Positions 34,874-38,431 of a DNA stretch of 38,431 nt are shown here, piece by piece. The DNA comes from Lachnospiraceae bacterium (GTDB lineage: Bacteria > Bacillota > Clostridia > Lachnospirales > Lachnospiraceae): positions 1-38,431 of the forward strand of contig JAFXGR010000068.1 of NCBI GenBank assembly GCA_017520155.1. Direction: 5' to 3'. A model generated the notes under the pieces. That model was not told the DNA's origin, made no database searches, and worked only from the letters and a program-made list of their open reading frames with translations. The translations under genes and the position numbers were made by a program. Position 1 is the stretch's first letter. Each line of letters opens with the position of its first letter.

Positions 34874-35887
34874 GTGACAAAAGAGAAATCATATATGAAG
34901 ATAAATAGTTTAAAGGTCAGAAAAATCAATAAATTTATAAATAGGTTAAGTAAAGAATTAGAAGAACAAATGAGGGAGATTCAAATTAGCAACAGCAATT
35001 ATAATAGCGAGGATATGTGTATTGCAGGAACTCCTCTATACTTACACCTGAATAGTTATATGAATGAAAATGTGTTTCCTGCTATGGGACTTGCAAAATA
35101 TGCTAAGTCTTCTGCCGAGAAAATGTTTTTTTGTAACTATTTGTGTATTTTGTTATATTCATTTATTGAACTGTATGCGCAATGTTTAAATGTCTATTAC
35201 CATCTTGATTTAATACCAATACACAAAGCGGTAGATAGAAGTGTAATTTCGGGTGGAGGAATAGTAGAACAAACAAAACAGGGGTTATTTGATATTTCAG
35301 GGAGAGTAGTCAGCATTGAAAGCGTTATAAAAGAGTTGAGTAAAAAATATCAAACAAATGAGTATTTTGAAATTATTAAAAACATACTAGAGATGGATGA
35401 AATAAGACGTTTAAAAGAGCTTCGAAATAATCAGCTACATTATCAGCCTGTTTTTGGAAGATTTAATCAAAGTTATATACTTGGAAATGATGGTTTTTTT
35501 ACTATTAATATAAGCCCCAATAATGCAGATATTGATAAAAAAGAATATTTTGAATTTGTTTCTCTTTCAGAAAGGATAATCAATGAGGAAATAAAGTTAA
35601 TTTATTATTTTGTTGAAATGATAATTGATAAAAAAATGTTACTTAAAGAGGAAAAAGAGAGAAAATTATGTGTTGTGAAATGCATGAAATGTAAAAGAGA
35701 CTTACTTCTTCCGGAAGAGATTATTTCATACATGAAGGTGTTAGAAGTTTTACCTGTATTTCCTCATAATAATGAATGTAATGGTAAAGTTAATTTAGAC
35801 ATAATACGAAAAGTAAATGTTCATCCCGAAAAATATTGTAGTATTGCATTTGATGCAATAAGAAGGACTATCGGAGAGGACTGCTGA
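34874..35887 (+). CDS. HEPN protein with C-terminal Cys/His segment
   Basis: 337 residues if started at GTG 34874; ATG 34895 is an equal alternative and neither has a strong ribosome binding site. The helical body carries ELRNNQLHYQ, where R184-x4-H189 fits a HEPN active site as in Cthe_2314-type proteins. Near the end CVVKCMKCKRDLLLPEEI and, 30 residues on, HNNEC could bind zinc and act in nucleic acid recognition. It follows the STAND gene on the same strand after 116 bases with no terminator seen, so it may be a partner or a separate system. Confidence 0.6.
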   Translation: MTKEKSYMKINSLKVRKINKFINRLSKELEEQMREIQISNSNYNSEDMCIAGTPLYLHLNSYMNENVFPAMGLAKYAKSSAEKMFFCNYLCILLYSFIELYAQCLNVYYHLDLIPIHKAVDRSVISGGGIVEQTKQGLFDISGRVVSIESVIKELSKKYQTNEYFEIIKNILEMDEIRRLKELRNNQLHYQPVFGRFNQSYILGNDGFFTINISPNNADIDKKEYFEFVSLSERIINEEIKLIYYFVEMIIDKKMLLKEEKERKLCVVKCMKCKRDLLLPEEIISYMKVLEVLPVFPHNNECNGKVNLDIIRKVNVHPEKYCSIAFDAIRRTIGEDC

Positions 35888-36193
35888 TAGGTTATAGTAT
35901 GGTGAGTTTGATGTTTTTTTTAATAAAACTTGACAAAAGTACACCTTAATTACTGTCAGATATGATTAAGCCAGGAAAATGCTATGGATTGTGGCACTGA
36001 AGATTTGAAATGCTAAAAAGAGATTAGGGATGAAGTTATAATAAATACTTAGCATGCAATGAATAGGTGATGAAAATAAAAAGTAGTGATTGTATTGTAG
36101 AAACGACGGGGACTGTTGCATCTTTTTAGAACCCAGACTTAACGAATAAGTCACAGCATGTGCATCTTTATTGCACACTCATGGCGTGTTTAG
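35888..36193. other. Non-coding decayed stretch
   Basis: No intact gene. TTGACA near 35930 lacks a -10 at proper distance. A small stem TGTGCA/TGCACA lies near 36160-36180. Short readable pieces in one frame are interrupted by stops and I do not recognise them; decayed mobile DNA is likely. Confidence 0.4.
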
Positions 36194-36361
36194 AGTGTAA
36201 TTAAGATACATCCGGATGTAATTGGAGCAGACAAGTTGGTATGGTCACTTCTAAAAAGAAATTTTGATATGATTATGGATAGTGAGATTACAATTTTGAA
36301 TGTTCACATACGAAGCGGAAAAGCGAAAAACAATCATGAAACAAAAGAAACCCTTAAATGA
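36194..36361 (+). pseudogene. Unidentified truncated frame
   Basis: About 55 codons open after a stop with no start codon in place, reading IHPDVIGADKLVWSLLKRNF and later ILNVHIRSGKAKNNHE. The composition is protein-like and a terminator follows 10 bases later, so this is probably the 3' end of a decayed gene. Family unknown. Confidence 0.4.
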
Positions 36362-36371
36362 AGTGATATAT

Positions 36372-36401
36372 TTACCGGAATATTACCCCGGTAAGTTTTT
36401 T
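36372..36401 (+). terminator. Rho-independent terminator
   Basis: TTACCGG (36372-36378) pairs with CCGGTAA (36388-36394) around a 9-base loop, then G and six T. It fits the end of the truncated frame just upstream. Confidence 0.7.
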
Positions 36402-36416
36402 CAATTGTTACAATAA

Positions 36417-36899
36417 GAAAAAACATCGGAAATTTTATATTGGGACTTTACTAAAAATGTTAGTGAGATAGTAAAGTTGCAGATTGAAAATCTATTAACG
36501 TTTATTGTGAAAACGATTAAGGACAGAGAAAAACGTCTGAATAACTATTTGTTGCCTTTAAAGTATTTACTGTAATATGCGGAAGAAAGCGGATTGCAGG
36601 ATCTGTTAAAAATGGAACTATCACAGGAGGAAGAGTATGCGGCTTTTTTGAAGGCTAGCATGGGGAAAAGTTGTGGAAGTCCCAAACGCTTTATTACATT
36701 TTGTAGAGAAACACTTTTTATGATGAACAAAGAAATTGATTGGACTGCAAATGTTTGGTATGTAGACAAACTGAATATCGAACTAAGCAGGCATAGTCAG
36801 GGGAATAATATTAAGAGTTTTAACTTCCTCAATGTGATAAATATTGAAAACCGAGAGGCTTTACAAAAATATATCAAATATTTATTAAGTATGCGATGA
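36417..36899 (+). pseudogene. Tyrosine integrase (Tn554-like), N-terminal remnant
   Basis: One frame reads ILYWDFTKNVSEIVKLQIE, then REKRLNNYLLPLKYLL, a TAA at 36573-36575, then YAEESGLQDLLKMELS and FNFLNVINIENREALQKYIKY up to a stop at 36899. The pattern is that of the N-terminal, core-binding part of tyrosine site-specific integrases related to Tn554 recombinases. The catalytic domain with Arg/His/Tyr is missing; an IS66 remnant begins where the frame ends. The internal stop and the truncation make it inactive. Confidence 0.6.
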
Positions 36900-36925
36900 A
36901 TAACATGACGCACATTATTCACCGC
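36893..36925. repeat. Inverted repeat at the integrase/IS66 border
   Basis: GCGATGAATAA (36893-36903) pairs with TTATTCACCGC (36915-36925) with one mismatch. It lies just downstream of the IS66 transposase stop (minus strand) and supplies the stop codon of the integrase remnant, so it probably belongs to the IS66 end. Confidence 0.5.
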
Positions 36926-36934
36926 CACCTTATT

Positions 36935-37675
36935 TTAAATTAATAGTTGAGGATGTTCTTCAACCGTAACTGTTTCTACATCTATTAAACCGGAACAATG
37001 TTCCTTAATAAAATCACTCCATGGCAACAGTTGTTCTATGCCTTCGGACCTGTCTTTGTAGCCCGGCATGTACAACAGCAATGTATAGATATATTGGAAC
37101 ACATTCAGATTGTTTGCTTTTGCAGTCTCTACGAGACTATATATGATACTGGAAGCAACAGCTCCATCCACGGATGTATGGAATAACGAATTCTTTCTAC
37201 CGATAGCATAGCTTTTCGCCTTTCGTTCGGCACAATTGTTAGAAAGTTCACTTCGGCCATCCTTAAGATAATTGCGCAGAGTATCCTTGTGATTTTGGGC
37301 ATAGTTCACCGCTTTCTCCAGCTTGCATCCTTTTGTAGGATGCAAAGTCTCGAGCCAGGTAAAGAAATTTTCCCAAACCGGTATTTCCTGCTCCATTCGT
37401 TTTATCTTACGCTCTTCAGGAGATAAATCTTTGAATTCTCTCTCCAAGTAGAAGAGTTTATTAAAATAGGCAACTCCAATTTCAGCAGGAATGTATTTAT
37501 CCAAATCCTCTTTAGGAATTTCAGGTTCCTTGATGGCCTGTGAGGAATTGATATCCAGAAGTTTGATGGTTTTCTTCTTCTGTGCTGGAAGTGCTTCATA
37601 GAACTTTCTTCTGGCATGAGCACTGCAGCAAAGTAATATACATCAGCAACTTTATGGTATCCCTGGTATCCAATA
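36935..37675 (-). pseudogene. IS66 family transposase (TnpC), C-terminal remnant with frameshift
   Basis: The minus strand reads from about 37675: GYQGYHKVADVYY in one frame, then after a one-base shift near 37635 CCSAHARRKFYEALPAQKKK, KEDLDKYIPAEIGVAYFNKL, KDGRSELSNNCAERKAKSYAIGRKN (two runs), and FHTSVDGAVASSIIYSLVET. These are the C-terminal DDE and tail signatures of IS66 transposases. The first half of the protein is missing, replaced at about 37672 by a recombinase fragment, so the element cannot move by itself. Confidence 0.82.
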
Positions 37676-38221
37676 GAATCTGATCATACGAGCAGTATTG
37701 TTCAATATCATAGCCTTTGTATCATCAGAACAGTACATTTTTGCTCCTATCAGCTTTATGACTGCATCATAAGTGATATCAGCAATGGCATGTACCCCAA
37801 TATCATCCAGAAAAAGCAAGCCCTCTGAACAGTAAATCCGGGTCAATTCCAATGTCCGGGCTGTATAGCGGCTGCTACAATCAGCAAGATATAAATCAAG
37901 GTCCTTTCGCCATAGTGCAGGCAGCTTGTCATAGTCTGACCGGTTCAGATAAAGCCTGCGGTCAGAAATAGTTCCGGTAGAGTCCATTTCCTCTAACTGA
38001 TATACATACTGTACCCATACAGCACACCTTTGCCGTGGTAATTCATTCTTGATCTCTGTAAGCCAGCTTTCACGGATTGCCTCTGAATAACTTCCATCTC
38101 TTTGCTTTATAAAAAGGCCAAGGGATTCATAGCAATCTCTGTGCGACTTCTGACTGCTGGAACACACCTCCCTTTCTTTCAGCAGCATCATTACTTTTTC
38201 TACAGTTTCATTGTAATTGAA
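37652..38221 (-). pseudogene. Tyrosine recombinase N-terminal fragment
   Basis: The minus-strand frame is open from 38221 (first ATG at 38191) to 37652. It reads KEREVCSSSQKSHRDCYES, then LYLADCSSRYTARTLELTRIY, then DDIGVHAIADITYDAVIKL. The first part and the SAM-like helical segment resemble the N-terminal half of large tyrosine recombinases of the Tn554 type. It ends by running into the IS66 sequence in the wrong frame (WIPGIP at the end), so the catalytic half has been lost. Family call is moderate. Confidence 0.5.
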
Positions 38222-38430
38222 TCAATTCTCGCGTTGCCTGATTGGTGAGTTCTATGGCAACTCCCTGGACGGTGAGACGTAATGCAATCCCACCAACAGG
38301 AGAATCTGAACCGGTAATCATTGGCTGAGATTTTGAAAGAGGCATATCCTCTATTACTAATGGTACAATTTCCTGCGTCTGGCCAACGGCTACATTACAT
38401 GTGTTTTCCGGAATATCACAGGCCTTTTTG
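38208..38430 (-). pseudogene. Possible IS66 accessory protein (TnpA-like) C-terminus
   Basis: The minus strand is open from the window edge to TGA at 38208-38210 and ends IALRLTVQGVAIELTNQATR plus a few residues. The closing pattern (beta strand, GVAIEL, amphipathic helix) resembles the end of IS66 TnpA-type accessory proteins. It overlaps the recombinase fragment by a few bases, which again suggests a chimeric join. It continues outside the window; low confidence. Confidence 0.3.
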
Positions 38431-38431
38431 C

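Noticed and set aside
34575-34892. Minus-strand frame over the STAND gene end and the following gap
   Set aside because: Mostly antisense to the STAND coding region; low-complexity hydrophobic product and no ribosome binding site.
26513-35887. CRISPR array or cas genes in the defence island
   Set aside because: No regularly spaced direct repeats and no Cas motifs were found; the only non-coding repeat is the two-copy MITE.

Overview
The window reads as chromosomal DNA of an anaerobic, low-GC, Gram-positive bacterium of the Clostridia, most likely Lachnospiraceae. The grounds are an oxygen-sensitive class III ribonucleotide reductase, a long acc-fab operon using the FMN enoyl reductase FabK, strong AGGAGG-type ribosome binding sites, -35/-10 promoters with 17-base spacers, T-tailed terminators, and a PAS-GAF-GGDEF protein of a type common in gut Clostridia. 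The species is inferred from style; no 16S or other marker gene is present.

Layout. (1) Bases 3-491: the C-terminal end of an Rpn-type nuclease/transposase. (2) 497-4541: nrdD behind two tandem NrdR boxes and a good promoter, then pyrF and a small VOC-fold protein, closed by a terminator. (3) 4703-14524: a complete fatty acid synthesis operon in the order acpP, accB, accC, accD, accA, fabH, fabK, fabD, fabG, fabF, fabZ, marR-type regulator, then a terminator. It makes malonyl-CoA, loads it on ACP and runs the elongation cycle; the MarR protein is the obvious candidate repressor. (4) 14539-17505: a three-gene ABC importer (lipoprotein, permease, ATPase) with its own promoter, palindromic operator candidates and a hairpin over its first ribosome binding site. 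(5) 17638-22596: an SCP2-like protein, an anchored alpha/beta hydrolase, a stand-alone condensation-domain protein, a second acyl carrier protein and an acyl-AMP ligase. The last three look like a small trans-acting acyl transfer system beside the fatty acid operon. (6) 22606-26314: a convergent PAS-GAF-GGDEF cyclase and an ABC-F ATPase of Uup/YfmR type, separated by a MITE.

(7) 26383-35887 is accessory and looks like a defence island. It holds a protein with a duplicated HEPN-like half behind a LexA-like box, a TIGR02391-type HEPN protein whose frame is cut by a TGA codon, a RelE/ParE toxin-antitoxin pair, a microORF followed by an ApeA-like HEPN protein, a second copy of the MITE, a 1348-residue Cap4-nuclease/STAND NTPase resembling AVAST defence proteins, and another HEPN protein with a Cys/His tail. 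Three of these carry a visible R-x4-H HEPN motif.

(8) 35888-38431 is a mobile-element graveyard: an unidentified truncated frame, a broken tyrosine integrase, a truncated and frameshifted IS66 transposase, another tyrosine recombinase N-terminus, and what may be an IS66 accessory gene end. This edge fits the neighbouring accessory island having been acquired horizontally.

Functions are assigned by motif recognition without database searches. Enzymes of the core operons are near certain; island functions are inferences from domain architecture and context.
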